64,000 nt of DNA from Anoplopoma fimbria (Eukaryota; Chordata; Actinopteri; Perciformes; Anoplopomatidae): NCBI RefSeq assembly GCF_027596085.1, contig NC_072460.1, forward strand, positions 15,266,826 to 15,330,825, read 5' to 3'. Under the pieces are notes generated by a model. The model saw only the letters and a program-made list of their open reading frames with translations, was not told the DNA's origin and searched no databases. A program made the translations under genes and the position numbers. Positions 1-16,495 of the stretch are shown piece by piece; position 1 is the stretch's first letter; each line of letters starts with the position of its first letter.

Positions 1-3000
1 TTTTACTTTTTTTTGTTGTTGTTATTTACTGGATCCTGTCACCTCCGAAGGCCGTCCTTCAAATTCTAATCCGAGAAAGTCGATTTACTCTTTGGTTGAA
101 CTGTTCACAACACCTTGCCTTTTAAGGGTTCACAAGCCAGTTTGGAAGGGATGTCATTATATATGTATTTATTTAATATATACATTTATGCAGTTGTGAA
201 TATGTAATTACGTTCACAAGTCGAAACTGATTTTTTTATGCCTCACACGCACTTGTAGGTTTCAAATAAAACACGTTAACTTGCAGGATTGTTGTATGAG
301 AGGTCTCTCGCTGCACATAAAAAGGACATAAAATGGTTCCACATCAACTCCAACACACATACACACACATCAGTCAATCACAGCACCTAACAGAGGGAAT
401 AACTCTGGGTAGATGATGGTGATGATGGTGATGGTGACCCGTAGTCCCAGTCTATTCTATTTAAAGAATCAGAATTCCACTGAAACAACATCATTATAAT
501 GAACATCCATCCTGGATCAGTTTCCTTGGAAACCAACAAACATGATTGCGAGGCCGGGAGAGCAAGTCAAAGAAAGGCGTATAGAGGGAGCGGGTCTTAC
601 TTTCTGTTGGGTGTACAATAAAAACATCTAAGAGTGCTGCAGCGAGGGTGCAGGCAGGGTGGAGTGGGAAGAAGGCGTTGGTGTGGGAGGAGCTGAGAGG
701 AGGGGGCGTTTGGAAGAGATGGCAGGCTGATGATGGACTGAGGAGAGGGCAGCAGAAGACGGGGATGTAGTTGGCAGGGTAAAGGGATGGGGGGAGAGGA
801 GAGGGGGAAGGGAGGTGGAAATAAAGGGGGATAAATGTGGAGGTGGGGTGGTGTGGGAGAGTGATGGGTGGGGGGAGGTAGGTAGGTGGAAGGATGCCAA
901 TTTGACAGCTATAGGGAGGCTTCAGGGTCCAGCTCTGCACCACCACTGCCTGTAAAACAAAGAGAACAAAGAGGCTGAGCAGAGTAAGAACCACACCAAC
1001 CCCCCAACTCCTTTGTGGAGGGGGGCACTTTAATTGATTTTCTTAATGATATTCATTTCACAATGCTGCACTGAGGACACACTAGGATCAGAATGAGAGT
1101 TTGAATACTAAAGTAGCACTAAAAACAATATGTGATGCACGTCTATAGTGTTACAGGAGAGAAATTAGTCTAAAATTACTTATTATTATTGTTGTTGTCT
1201 TTAAAAATGGAGTCAGTCCAGAGGAACTCCAAGGTGCTCTGCCATTTGAAAGAAGAAACTTGGTATTCAGACCGAAGTTAATATTAAGTTGCAAACATGT
1301 TCCATTTTAAGGAATGTTATTCTACTGCTTCGCCCCAGCATTTTGGCACTGTCTAATATGTTGAGAAAATAAAAATAATAATATTAAGTCAACAATGATT
1401 CCAAATTGAAGCATTATCAGTGTCAGCATGCATTACACCTCTGCTTTTTAAGTTATTTAATAATAAATGGACTGTTCGTAAAAAACCTTTGTACTGAAAT
1501 GAGTGGATTCTTCAGTACACAGGAATTAATAAACTAGTTTTGAACATTTTATAGACTTAACAATTAACCAAAAAATGTTTTTTGGAAACTGAAAACAGCC
1601 TGTATTGTATGTTATCATCAGCTCTGTACCTTTGTTCTATTATTGAGTTTCCCCACATACTAAATAATCATGGTTGGCTGATTTGTTACGTTTGCTCTGA
1701 GCTTCTCCAGTAAAACATCATCTCTCAGTGTGTTATTTGTATTGGCAAAGAGGCTTCACGGCCCTCCAGTGGCTCCATCTGTGGGGAAGCAGAAGTTGAA
1801 GGAGTGGGTGGAACAAGTTGGAGAGCTTATTACTTTTGACAGAAAATAGAAGAAATATTACATTTGTTTGATACTTACACTTAGCAATAATGCCTTGGCC
1901 TGGAGCTCTTGTACAGGACTAAAAGGTAACAAAAAATAAAGTCAGGAAAAGTCTAAGAATATATCTTCTTTAATGTGGTTGAACCTTAAAATTAGGTTTT
2001 ACGTCTTCGGAACTCATCTCCTCATAATCCCCCTAGTAATGCGTTGATGACATCAGAAGGAGGATGAATCAGCAAAAGGAGAAGGTGATCAGGGAGGAGA
2101 GCATAAAATAAGTAGTGGAAAGATGGTAGTTTGGACAGAAGAAGTAGGTGGAAGGATGTGATTGTGGAGTAGGTGATGGAGGACAAATGGAAGGAGATAG
2201 GAGAAGTAAGTTGTCGTTGGAAAAAAGATGAGCATAAAGGGAAAGAGCTGTTTCCTTCCGTCCATCCGGTGGCTAACCTGATTAGCTTAGCCATGCTATT
2301 GGACCAGATCCGGCTGCTCTGGAAACACAAACAATCGATGCACTTATATATACTCAGTTACAAACATGTACAAAATGCACATGCACTGCCTTACAGTAAT
2401 GTGTAGACTTTTAATGCTCTGCTGAACTGCTATCTGTTTGAATGGGTGAATGGCATGCAGTGTTAAAGCCCTTTGAGTGGTCAGAAGCCTAGAAAGACTG
2501 TACAACTACAAGTCCATTCACCATTAACCATTACATATATGCCTCGTTTTCACAATGCAATTCTGTCTGCCACTGGGCTCAATTCTTTGTAACTAGTTTT
2601 ACTCTGCCTTTTCATTGCACCGAAGGGGTTTCTAGTTCAAATCTCTTTTCTTTGGTTTGCACAGTAGCCACGGTTGTGCCAAGAACGTAACCCACAATTA
2701 GTGAAACTCTTGCGAGATAGTTGATGGTAGGCATAGATATCAAATGATTAAGGTAAGGCACTCGCCTTGAATGATTATTTGTTAGACATTGACCTGAATT
2801 GAATGGTTAAGGTTAGGATAGGTTGTGGGACATCAAGTCTCTAAAGAGTTTGCACATGATTTTGCAACTTGTGGGTAACCATCTTCACACAACAAGTGGC
2901 CAGTCTGCTAGCGTAAGCCATGATGGTAAACACTAAAAAGAAAATTAAACCAGAAAATAAACCAGATATCTATGTTTATTTCTAGCTGCTAGCGTGGCTG

Positions 3001-3769
3001 CAACTGTTTGCTAACATGTTCACCATATAACTCAAAAGGTGATGATGTGTCAATGTTGTCTTCACAACTTGTTTCCACTAAAAAGGTCAGTTACTGCAGG
3101 TTTAAAATAATTATCAAAGTACGTGTCAAGTTGACTAAAAACTTCCAAGCCACTTCTCTCAACAGTGTTCACTGCATAATACTGTTTGAGGAGTGTGTAC
3201 ATAAAGTACGTTCTGTCACTGATTCTCTTGAGAGAGAGAGAGAGAGGGAGAGAGAGAGAAAAAAGTGTGTTATTGAGATAATCTATCGAGCAGGAACACT
3301 GCTGTTCATCTGTATGCAGATTAGGACCGCTCATTACGAAGACCATTAATAAACAACACACACACACATTAAAAAGACTTTAGCTGACTGAGGTAAAATA
3401 TAGAAAAGGACAAGAAAGAGAGGGGGTGAGCTGGAAGAGAAGATTTCCAACAGAAACCAATAGGATGTTAGAGTAATGCCTTACTGAATAGGTGTTACTT
3501 CACCCTGCTAAATATTTTAGTTGTTTTGCGGTTTCATTTGCTTAAGAAAGTCAAAATAGATCACAGTGTGTGTGTCTGCGTTAATGAAGGAACATATGCA
3601 ACAGTGCAACAATGTGGCTCACTGATGTGTTTTGATTTGGACAGCAACGGAGCTCTACGGCAAATAGGAAGAGGATATAACATGGGATTTGTTAACACTA
3701 ACCAACAGCCTTGTCGTCTAACACACTGATGATGAAACACAGCGAGTGATGAATCTCACTTCACCCCCT
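1..3769. other. Non-coding sequence, upstream intron or 5' flank
   Basis: No exon, RNA gene or recognisable mobile element was found here. About 640-900 is strongly purine-rich (G/A) on the plus strand. The open frames opposite it (minus, 494-994 and 628-900) are Pro/Ser/Leu-rich, low-complexity products of that composition bias. A short (GA)n tract lies at 3230-3260. Because the first exon in the window opens with an acceptor at 10782, this may be intron of the same gene, but that is inference. Confidence 0.6.
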
Positions 3770-3870
3770 TTTTTTAGGATTACAGCAAAACTACTGATTT
3801 TCATGACACTTGGTGGGAGGGTCTAGCATGGGCCAAGGAAGAACCCATTACATTTTTAAGGAGATCTTAA
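3770..3870 (+). repeat. Interspersed repeat fragment (AGCATGGGCCAAGGAAGAACCC family)
   Basis: Carries the phrases GATTACAGCAAAACTACTGAT, TTTTCATGACACTTGGTGG and AGCATGGGCCAAGGAAGAA in order. The same order occurs in a second copy at 4190-4350 and in an inverted copy at 58385-58535. I recognise the wording as a repeat common in teleost genomes but cannot name the family. Non-autonomous and non-coding. Confidence 0.65.
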
Positions 3871-4189
3871 TCAATGGGATGCTCTGAAGTGAAGACACAA
3901 CAGCAGCAGGGTTTTTAACCTCGGCACAACCTGCCTAGAGAGAAAAAGGATTAAGGGTGAGAGGCAACTGACGCTTGTAAAGAGGAGCGACTGTTGATGC
4001 ATTATTGTAATAAAATTAATCAAATGTTTGTGCAGGTTTGGCAAGGCAGTAGTTGAGTCATGATGGTGCTTGGTGGAGCAGATGTAGGGCCTTGAAAAGG
4101 TCGCAGCCCAGGGGGCCCTGGTGCATCCTTTCACCCAATATTTTTCACGGTTGGAAACGGCCTTGCCAGAGGTCTGCGCTCTCCCAGTG
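3871..4189. other. Spacer between two copies of one repeat
   Basis: No coding or structural signal was recognised. The short open frames on both strands here (minus 3871-4134, plus 4053-4280) have no recognisable motif. Confidence 0.5.
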
Positions 4190-4350
4190 CCATTCTAGTT
4201 GGTTTGTTTGTCTGTTTGTCAGCAGGATAACTGAAAAAGACTACTGGCCTAATTTAATAATACTAGGCGGAATGGTGTAGCATGGGTCCATGGGAGTACA
4301 GGTTATATTTTTGAGCGTTACCGAATCATAGGGGGGATACACACATTATT
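4190..4350 (+). repeat. Second copy of the same interspersed repeat, with GTTTGTTTGTCTGTTTGTC head
   Basis: Begins with the T/G-rich head GTTTGTTTGTCTGTTTGTC, then AGCAGGATAACTG, ACTACTGGCC, GTGTAGCATGGGTCCA, and ends with GGGGGGATACACACATTATT. The order matches the copy at 3770-3870 and, in reverse complement, the copy at 58385-58535. The three copies differ by several substitutions and indels, so they are old. Confidence 0.7.
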
Positions 4351-5690
4351 TTTTAAATTGCCTAAGCTTAGGTTTGCACTATCCGAGTGCCCTTTTACTT
4401 TTAAACATGCAAATAAGAGACTTAGTTGATAAGAATTATCAAGTTTGGCGCATTTCTCTGGGTATTGAAAATTGTTCAATTTAGTTACCAGAAATGACCA
4501 ACATTCTCTAAATAATTAAATAATAATAATAATAAATAATCTAAAAAATTTGTACTTTAAATGAATTTAAATCAGAAATGACTTCCCTACAATGTGACAA
4601 GAGAACAACTTCACCATGCCAAAACATTCCTCTATGCTTAAAGAAATCTCCTGCTGGATTCTGGCCACAGCAAATGACCTCAGAAAAGTTGACTTTCTCT
4701 TTCACAGCACCAAAGAAGATGAGCCTCCTCAAGACTTTATCAGCCCTCGTTTTCCAAGAGTCTTTATGAAAAGTGTAGTCAGAAAGATTTACCGTTAGAT
4801 AGCTTCCACAGGTCTAATATGAATCTTATGTTCTTCAGTCCTCCAGCACCAGGACAAAGAGATGAGACCTAACCAGTGATTATGGCATTGAGATTATGTG
4901 GTAATTGAAAATGAGGTAATGTGAGCTGCTGATGATAGTAAATGAAAAGGAATTAAGAGTAGATTGAAATAAGGTCTCATTTGATCATTTGTCAGAGTTG
5001 ATTCATGTGCTCGGCTGTGGTGAATTAACAGCCTCAGAATAGTCTCCAAGCTGATTAACATGCCGAGCTGTAAGTTCAAGGACTCGCTCATAAACTTGTG
5101 TCTTTGTAACAGGACCGGAATGTGAGCCCTGGAAATCTTGAGTTTTTCTCTTTTCTTTCGTCCTGGAATTATATTTAGCTCTGAGGAAGTATTAGCGACA
5201 GTCTAAAACACAGCTTTGTTTCTTGGGCACATTAGGTCTCTGAACATTGTTTCAGAGAAAAATACTGGGAACTGTTGAAGCTAAATATCGGCTGATTCAA
5301 TTGAAGAATTCTAATAACGCATTAAAACCTGCAGCTGACGTTTTTTCACATTAAAACGTGATGAGGCACAAATAAGTGGGTGACACAGTGACGTTCAATG
5401 TGGACTGAGTAAATGTCAGCTCTCTGAATAGCCTGGGTGTTCACAGACCTACATTCATGCCACCAGGTACTGTCAGTGTGTGAAGTCTCATACTGCCTGA
5501 ATGCAACAAGGAAGCTAATCCAGTGTGACAAACCCAGGGAAACTCCTCCTCTGACAACTCTCTTTAATGGACAGATATGGGTCAGTGCTGCCACATGGAC
5601 TCACTACAGGAGATACAGCAAGAGTTGAATGTACACAACCGTCTTTTTTTTCTTTAACAGGAAGCTGGAATCCCCGGCAGTAGTTCATTC
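4351..5690. other. Non-coding, nothing recognised
   Basis: AT-rich unique sequence with no splice-bounded open frame, RNA gene or clear repeat. Short overlapping open frames on both strands at 4541-4798 look fortuitous. Confidence 0.5.
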
Positions 5691-5692
5691 TT

Positions 5693-5693
<1 letters not shown>

Positions 5694-5771
<78 letters not shown>
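5694..5771 (+). repeat. (GATA)n tetranucleotide microsatellite
   Basis: About 19 near-perfect TAGA/GATA units. On its right it meets a sequence reading TCTCTTTATTGAAGTATG, which resembles the reversed 3' tail of a teleost non-LTR retroposon. The array is therefore probably that element's 3' terminal repeat seen from the opposite strand. Confidence 0.9.
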
Positions 5772-5910
5772 TCTCTTTATTGAAGTATGTGGGTGTTGCA
5801 GCAGCTCAAGTACAGAGAAACAGATTAAGATAATAAATAAAACATATTATACAATAAAATAAAGATAAAAATGTACAGTGGCAACAATAAGAGCACAGAT
5901 AAAGGTTTTC
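5772..5910 (-). mobile_element. Probable 3' end of a non-LTR retroposon, minus orientation
   Basis: Follows the GATA array directly, with TTTATTGAAGTATG, then GCAGCTCAAGTACAGAG, then an A-rich stretch of AATAAATAAAAC and ACAATAAAATAAAG blocks. This layout matches, from memory, reversed 3' tails of short teleost LINE/SINE copies that end in a simple repeat. No coding part is present. Confidence 0.4.
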
Positions 5911-5979
5911 TGTTGATTTAAAGAGAAACATCCAATTTTAGCTGTTTATGTTGCTTAGAGAGAAGACATAACATTAAGT

Positions 5980-6600
5980 AATTATAAAAAAAAATATTTG
6001 TTAATAATTACCAAATGATTTGTAAACCTTTAAGAGATCATTTGTTAACAATCTATAAACATTAATATTATAAAGTTGCAACTCAGGATCAGGATACTTT
6101 TGTTAAATGCTAAATAAATACTTTTGTAAAGAATCTATAAACAGTATGACTCTTTAAAATGTTAAAATTAACATTATTTACATAGCTTAAACTTATATGG
6201 TCAATGGTTAATAATTGGTTTCAGGTCTATTTATGTAATGTTTAAAAATATGTACAGATCTGTAAATCATTTGTTAATAATTAACTTATAATATATTGTT
6301 TATCAAATGTTAATAATCTGTGCAACCACAAACTGTTAAGAAATAGTTTACTTGCATAATCAGAAAGTAATTGTTATTGTCTCTTATCAGCTTTAATAAA
6401 ATATATGATGTATAAACTAATTATTTCATATTACACAATCATTTATAATAATTATATTATTTTGATGACAAAGTAATATAGATTGTAGCATCATTAATGG
6501 TTGGTAAACATTATTAATCATCTATTTATTGTTTGTTATAGTTTAGTCAACTATCAATATAGTTTAGTCAACTATCAATGTATAATGTATTAATGATGGC
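5980..6600. repeat. AT-rich degenerate repeat region
   Basis: Motifs such as CATTTGTTAA, TAATAATTA, AATCTATAAACA and TAAACATTATTAAT recur many times at irregular spacing, suggesting a decayed tandem or palindromic AT-rich satellite. It ends with an exact 21-bp tandem duplication at 6538-6558 and 6559-6579 (ATAGTTTAGTCAACTATCAAT unit). No coding potential. Confidence 0.5.
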
Positions 6601-9393
<2,793 letters not shown>

Positions 9394-10781
9394 CGTATGC
9401 TTTCCATATACTGCTACTCCAGGTTCAAGCCCCAGTCCAAGATAACATGCAGATTTTTTGTAGTTGAGTCACGTTGGGAGTGAGGGGGTTATGGAGTGTC
9501 TGTATTTGTTTTGAGGTGTGTTGAGGGACAATGATAAGAACTTGTGTCTAAGTTATATTTTAAAACGTTATGGGACTCTGACTCTTTTATGTCATCAAAG
9601 AACACTGAAAATTCCCATTTTTTTGAAAGACAGTTCAAAAGACTTGGTGCGGTACTGACTTATATACATGTTTGTGGTTTGTTCTGATATTTAAGGCACT
9701 TCAAAATTGGCTTGTCTTCTAAGAAGCGGAGGTTGTCGCCTGGTTTTTCCATTGTCTTATTTTACCTCTAAGATAAACTCAATGCAGCTGATCTACTAGT
9801 CACTAAATCTATTTCATGACCGCTTTCATGCTTAGCTTTTGGAAGCTTGTGACTGGCAAAATTAATTTTTGCCAGTATTTTTTAAACAGATGAAAAAGAG
9901 TGTGAGGAGGAAGGAAGACGGCTCTGAGTTTAGTGGTAAAACATCTCAGTGTGATGTTCCTGCTCCCTGCACTGCCTGCAGGTGCTGCACACTGAGCAGC
10001 ATGTTATGTTTGATTTGCCTGCCTGCCGTTTCTCTGCCTCGTGTTTCTTGTTTCCTCTGATGTTTGGGTTAAACCGGCGTAGCAGCTGTCATGGCTGCTC
10101 CCATGGATGCTGACTCTGACAAAGCAGAGAAAAGAGAGATTAAATATGGCTCAAAACAGCTTCATTCATGAAAAGGCGGTTAATCTGAGTTTAGGTGGCT
10201 TTACAGAACCTATCTTCTAATAGAAATGAGAGTATTGGTAATTTAGGCTTTCCCTCCTTTTCTATGAATTCTTCTTTAGGTGTCTTCCACTCATGTCTAC
10301 TTGTTCTTAGTGGTTGATGAGGCTGTATAATTTTAGTAACCTAGTGAGGAAGCATTTTTATTTCATGTCATCATCTACACACACTTAACAGAACATATTC
10401 CTCTCTCTCTCCCCTTTCAGTAGAGTGCTGCAGGGAAGACGTATAGGCCAACCAAAAAGTTAGAAGGGCCCTTTTTCCATTAGTTGAAAAGCCAAAGGGA
10501 CTTTTGAATTATTGCAGAAAATAAACTCTGTTGCAAACAAAAGATTATGATACTTACAGGTTTTTTTCAGCAACTTCATAAATGAACTCCACTTTTTCCT
10601 GATGTTTGAAGCGTAAATGCAATTGCCAGAAGTAAAAAGCTAATGTCAGGTCACATGACTTCACGTCAGCACCAGGAAGCTAAAGTCAATATAGTTTTAT
10701 TTGATGAAGTTCAGTCGTCTCTTTTGGCTTAATATGGAAATATGTGTAATCTAATGTTTGTGTTTCGTCTGTTCTGGTCAG
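9394..10781. other. Non-coding sequence just upstream of the first exon seen
   Basis: No exon recognised. 10766-10781 forms the acceptor for the next exon, with a pyrimidine-rich TTTCGTCTGTTCTGGTCAG end. 10440-10700 reads like a repeat (purine-rich, ending near TCACATGACTTCACGTCAG), but I cannot name a family. Confidence 0.5.
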
Positions 10782-10917
10782 GATGACGGTTCAGTGAGCA
10801 GCGAGGAGGAGGCAGAAATGAGCGAGCCCACATGGCTAGCAGCTGATTTGGGAGCAGCGTCTCCAGGAGAGAGGATGCGCCACAGTCCCCAGAACACACA
10901 CAGCAAGGAGGACGACG
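10782..10917 (+). CDS. nol4l: nol4l exon with short-isoform start methionine
   Basis: Opens after acceptor TCTGGTCAG in phase 0 with DDGSVSSEEEAE, which corresponds to the acidic segment just before the short-isoform start in the family. An in-frame ATG at 10818 (MSEPTWLAADLG) has a purine at -3 and matches the human short NOL4L start (MSDSTW...). The exon continues with ERMRHSPQNTHSKEDD and ends at donor G|GTAAGG in phase 1, the split codon being completed by AG at 53712. Long isoforms would enter from upstream exons outside the recognised sequence. Short isoforms would start at 10818 with an untranslated first exon I could not locate. The role is unknown beyond the family's nuclear location. 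Confidence 0.92.
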
Positions 10918-11130
10918 GTAAGGTCCAGCAGGAAGTTAATGTGTATGGATATTTAGTCGTGTTGTTGATGGATTCCGGTCCAAATCTTAACATTTTAGTG
11001 CATTTTGTGTTATAATATGAATAGTGTCGCACCGTCTACTGGTTGATCCCTGGCTATTGCATTTTAATTTTCGTCAGCAACGAACCCCCAACTGCAGTTA
11101 TTGTGATGCATGGCAGACTTAGCTTGCTAG

Positions 11131-11169
11131 ATAATAATAATAATAATAATAATAAATAATAATAATAAT
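11131..11169 (+). repeat. (AAT)n trinucleotide microsatellite
   Basis: About 13 ATA/AAT units with one slip. The flanks (11060-11415) are otherwise unremarkable. Confidence 0.9.
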
Positions 11170-11413
11170 CAATCCTTTATTATTAGATAGCCAGCTAGCC
11201 AAATTTCAGTAAGCGTGTTCAATACTTTTTCCCTGTGTCATTCCATTTTATTACACATAACTTAATTTCTGAACTTATTTGTTTGGTTTTCTTTGTATGT
11301 ATGGATTACTTGGGTTGCTACCGACATCTGGTGAAAATGTCATGGCAATAGCACCTTTAGAAATATATTTACTGAGAAAAATGGTGACATGTTCAATACT
11401 TATTTTACCCGCT

Positions 11414-11415
<2 letters not shown>

Positions 11416-11480
<65 letters not shown>
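11416..11480 (+). repeat. (AC)n microsatellite
   Basis: About 32 uninterrupted AC units followed by TTATTATTAA. 11481-12119 holds nothing else recognised. Confidence 0.97.
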
Positions 11481-11481
<1 letters not shown>

Positions 11482-12119
11482 TATTATTAATACTTCTCTT
11501 TTACTTTCCTCTCTGCTTCTTGCTGTCACACCACTCAGCTCTCTCTCTCTCTGCACTGAAAGGCATCCTGTGGTGAGGAGCGCTCACTTTGAAGGCAGCC
11601 GTATTGGTTCATAATGCTGCAAGGATACAGCAATTATCTGCTACTGTAACAAGTGGGCTGTGTGTATATTTGTGTGTATATGTGTGTGTGAGACATTGCC
11701 CATGCATATTTGAATGGTACTGCAATGCACTGTACCCAGTGCTGAGTGTGCATGTAGTTGTGTTTTTGTGAGCAAAGACATTATGGCAGTAGTGTAGTGA
11801 AAGATGTATTGAGTATACCTGCTCGATTTCAGTTTTTTAAGCACCCCTCCAGAAAAAGCTCAGTCTTTTCTAAATGGCTTGCAAAAAAAAATGTGATGCA
11901 CCTCAAGCTGTGAGTAGTATATTCTAATAAACTTGCCAGTGACAAAGGACGGGGAGCAAATCTGATTTGCCTGTTGAATCACGTTTTTGTTCATTGCAGC
12001 CGGTCGGCTTGTTAGGCACTAACCACAGCGCGCCTGCTTACAAAGCACTAATCTTATAAATGAACGGTTAATGCTCCGTTAAAGAGGGTCAGCTATTGGT
12101 CAGAAAATAAAAATCCATC

Positions 12120-12400
12120 TCAGCATCCCTAGCTGCAACTAACGATTATTTACAATTTCAATGAATATGCTGATTATTTGCTCAATCAGTGCCCTTCTCA
12201 GCTTACCAGAGCCTGAAGTGCTGCTTTAAATGTCTTGTTTAGTAAGACCGGCATCCAAAGGTCCCAAAAATCTTGAGTTTTGAATGCAGAGAAAACAACA
12301 TGGCATAAGTGCTGCCTTTATACAGTAAGTGACAGACTGGAGAAGAACTGAAAATCGGATCAATCGGGATGGAAAATTGCAAAATTAGTTGTTGTCTTTT
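12120..12400 (+). repeat. Interspersed repeat with AGCTGCAACTAACGATTATT end
   Basis: Begins AGCTGCAACTAACGATTATT and continues with GCTGATTATTTGCTCAATCA, a reading I recognise as the end of a teleost repeat family rich in CGATTA motifs. The far part (GTCCCAAAAATCTTGAG, GCAGAGAAAACAACA) is decayed. A related fragment appears at 26800-26990. Confidence 0.55.
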
Positions 12401-15400
12401 TTAATGAAAAAGCCCCCAGTTACTAGTAAGAGGTATCAGGGGAATTTGGTCTTTCCAGAGAAGCTAAATATAATGACGGGTGCAAAAAACATATGAATGA
12501 GGTTCGGAAAGACCGGAGGGGGAAAGGGAGTGATGACGTATTGGGGGGAGGTTTGCTGGGGGGGAAGAAAAAAGCTTTTAAAAGAGATTGAAGGAAAGTA
12601 AGTGACATTAGAAGAGAAGGTTTGAGAGGATTGCATCATCGGAAAGTGGAGGGAGTGAGCTCAGTGTGTGTGTGAGGCTACAGTAGGTGGCAGAGTGTAT
12701 AAGGCCTTGTCATTAAAAGGTCACTCTGTTCCCTACACCTCATATGGAAGCCAGAAGAGGGTTGTAGGCGTCCAAATGCCAACACTCAGAGGAGCTGAGA
12801 GGCCGAGTTGAAGTGCCTTTCCTGATCAATTAGACTCCAATCCAAGGAAACAGGCAGGCAGCAAAGCCTTCACTTATTCTCTAATGTAAAGGAGTGTTAG
12901 TAATGTATGAAACACTTGGGTTGTGTTGCTTGGCCAGATAGATGGATCTATCAGGAAAGGGGGGAACATTTTGGGTTCCCAGGGGTCTTAAAATGTGTTC
13001 GTGGATTTGTGAGAATTATAAAACAACGCTTTCTTTGTGTTTGTTTTTAAAATGAAAACATGTCCATGAAAGTAGCTCACACCCTAAGGAAAGCCTTGCC
13101 TCGTTTTTTCCCCTTGTGGTACTGTTACAAAGCATAACCTTTTTTAGGCATGTCTTCTTTTTAGTCGTATAATAGACCTCTATTCGTCGCTGAGTGCTTC
13201 ACGTTCCGTGTTTTTTTTTCTACTCACTGTAAAATAAAAAAGAGTAACTTTTTACCCGACAAATTGGAAGAGGGCCGGGACAAATGCCACAAAGACCAAC
13301 TGTCACATCGTGCAAGTGCAGAACAACAACTCCAATGAAGGAGAAATTAATAAACGTAGACTGTAGTCCATCTTCTTTCCCCATGTGCTTCAGCCTTCCC
13401 TTCATCCAGAGCAAGGACTCTACCTTGTGTGCCAACATTTTTACCTCTACAGATATTCTGCAACCAGATGCATCGAAAGCCTCTCATCTGAAGAAAAAAG
13501 TTTGCGCCTTATTGCCCTCCTGTGTTCTGCATTTATCAAAAAAAGGATTGCATTTATTCTACAACTGTCATATTTGTCATTTTCCAAATCTGTAATTTGC
13601 AAAAGAAAAGTCAAATATGCTGCAAATCATAATCATAATCACAACTTCTGCTGTTGCTATGACATATAATAAACCGTATAAAGTGCTGCGATTTTAAAGT
13701 AAAAGCTGAACTACTTTAAACTTTTCTCACCTTGTTCTTCCACTGCTGAAAGCCCACTAAACCCTTAGCGCTCTTGGGAACTTGCAGCCCCAGCAGCAGC
13801 TCTTTCCTCTGACAGCGAGGAGCTGCTTCGATTTTGAACAGATAGCCAAAGAGCTTGTGGTTGATATGACTCCCAGAGCTAATATCAGGTGGGTGTTTTC
13901 CCAACCAGCAAGCTGTCAGGGCATTTAACTGGAGTAGGCAGCTAATTTCAACAGAGCAGATGGTCCACACACACACACACACATGCCTATGTCCAGCTCA
14001 GAAGCAGCTACTGTAGTAAATCACATTTATGAGCTCCTGACCGCCACATCACTTTTCTTTTTCTCTGCTCCCATCAACTTAGCAGTGACGGTTGAAGCAA
14101 AAAGCTCTTATCGTGTGACTGGCAGTTTGAAAACTCAAGGCCAACAAACATTTTTGGTTGAAAGTTGCATAAAAGAGCTAGTGGCCACACAGTCTGATGA
14201 GCAGAAGATTACTGGACTTTCAAGGGAAATACGAGCAAGTAAACCAAATTAGAAATCTGATCCTGAACCAGGCAGAGATGATTCAGCTTAACATTTAACT
14301 TTCAAAAACTGTAGATTTTAATTTTTTTTTACATTGTGATTGATGAGGCCATTTTTATGACACCCTGGTTGTTTAGCATTACTGGGAAAACGATCCGAGC
14401 CCTGTTTCTTACTAAAAGCCTCTCCTCTGGAAGATATGTGGTTTTCATCCGACAGCACCAGCTAAAATGATGTGCTACTGGGAAACCAGTTCATTGCAGC
14501 AAGAATAACCTTGACTCGAGCTGTCACTCTGAATTTATTTCACAAATGCTATAGGATCCAACCTTGGACAGAGCTCATACTGGCCTGCAGGTGAGCCGGC
14601 TCTCTAGATCTGCTTGCCCTTGCAATAGACTCATTTCATGACACTGTTCTTTAGCTTTCTGAGAGGTGTGAGTGTGCACTCCACGCTTCTCCACATCACT
14701 CTGTCTAGCTCCGTCGAAGTGGCCCCTCCACCCCGCACCTCTTGTTCTGAAGAAAATGGGGAGTGATGGAGAGGGCTTGTCAGAAGATTGAGCTGACATT
14801 ACAGATCCTCTCCACAGGGGATAAACTGAAGAGAGGGAGGAAAAATCAGAGTGGAGAGGGGAAGGGAAATTAAGAAAGGACGAGAGGGAGGACTAGAGGG
14901 AGGAAGGGTGACGTTGTCTAGGAAAGAGACAGAGGAGAGGAGAGAAGTGCATGGAAACGAGAACAGAATGGTGGGTGATAGAAAAGCCAAATGTATTGAT
15001 CAGCCTACATACTGAGCTACTGATATTTCAGATGTTCCGGTAAAACTTCCCTCTTTCTAATGGAGGAGTTAAGAGGGAGATGAAAGGAGAAAAAGACGAG
15101 TGGGTCAAGTATATTACTGGATTCTTCCAGATATCTTTGCATGTCTCTAGTCTCCTACATTCACCTCCCTCCATCCGTCATTTAACAAGGTAGATTTCAA
15201 CACATGTCTCCGTATTTTGAACATGTGAACAGATCACATACAGCTCACAAAAAATCTGTTTGTACAAACTTACTCAGAAATTCACTTTTTCCATCCTTTC
15301 ATCCATGACCCCACTTAATATCCCTCCTCTTAGATGCACATCATTATCTTGGTCATATTTAGGATTCCTCTTATGTCATAGTATGTAAATGATGTCCCAT

Positions 15401-16495
15401 TTACAGTACAATAAGCCGGATCATCTCTATTACAAAAAGAATGAATTAAATATGTGGGATTTGGAGGTATTATCTGGAATACGATGACATGCACACAGCT
15501 TATCCCAAATATAACCTTAACCGGGATCGTAGGTGTACACGGTATGAATGAATGAATGAATGGATGAATACACTCGGCACAAGAAAGGAACACTGTCACC
15601 TTGTGTTTTTTCTCCATATCTTTGATTGGGAGTGAAATGATCAAGAAAGAAAGGCAGGCATTTTATGAAGACAGGCGGGCTCATTGTGAGGTGTTCCTCA
15701 AGGCTCTGTTTTGGGGCCTTAGATTTTCTATCCACATCTTTTAACCAGCATTATTTTATAAATTCAGTATTCATTTTCATCACAGTGCATGTAATACGCA
15801 GCCAGTATGGATGTTTCATAGTGCCTGCTTACCATGTTTAACTGGTGACTCTCAGCAGAACGAGTTGTGGTTTATTGTAGTGATAGCAGCCGTGTCCTCG
15901 AAAAAGCCTCTAATTTTACTTTATAAAATTCAAATACATACCCATCTCTGTTTATTTACTGCGCCATAGCTTGTTCGTTTGGCCAACCCATGTCATCATG
16001 ACAAATGTCATTTTTAGTCTTGGTCTGTTCGAAATGGAAGGTAATGGTAGCTGTATTACATTTATATAAGGTACTTTGAAAGTCACCAGTTGCCACTGCA
16101 GTACTGGTGGTATTACTAGATGCCAGAACATCATTGGATGATTTTATCCTATTGCCCACCTATAGTCGCCAAGATTTGTGGTATTGGTATCTCTACTCTT
16201 AAAACCTGTATTTGCGATGTATATTTTTCAATTTCATGAGCAGGGAGACGAAGTGTCAGAATAGAATTTCCAGAGACAGCCAAACATTGTTATATCTGGT
16301 AAACAGACAGGCAAACAATAGTGCAGATGGACAAGTAGGCAGCGGTCTGGCAGAGATGCTGTCAGGTGAACAGTCAGCCAAACAGCCGCAAATAAAGCCA
16401 GGCGGAAGTCAATAAGGGATGAGAGAGAGGGAGAGAGAGAGGGCAGAGTATACCTCCCTGTATGCATCACACTCCCCCCAGGGACAGAGCCACTA

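Noticed and set aside
494..994. Minus-strand 166-codon frame with a hydrophobic, signal-peptide-like start
   Set aside because: The body is a Pro/Ser/His/Leu-rich product of a purine-rich plus strand. No domain and no splice context.
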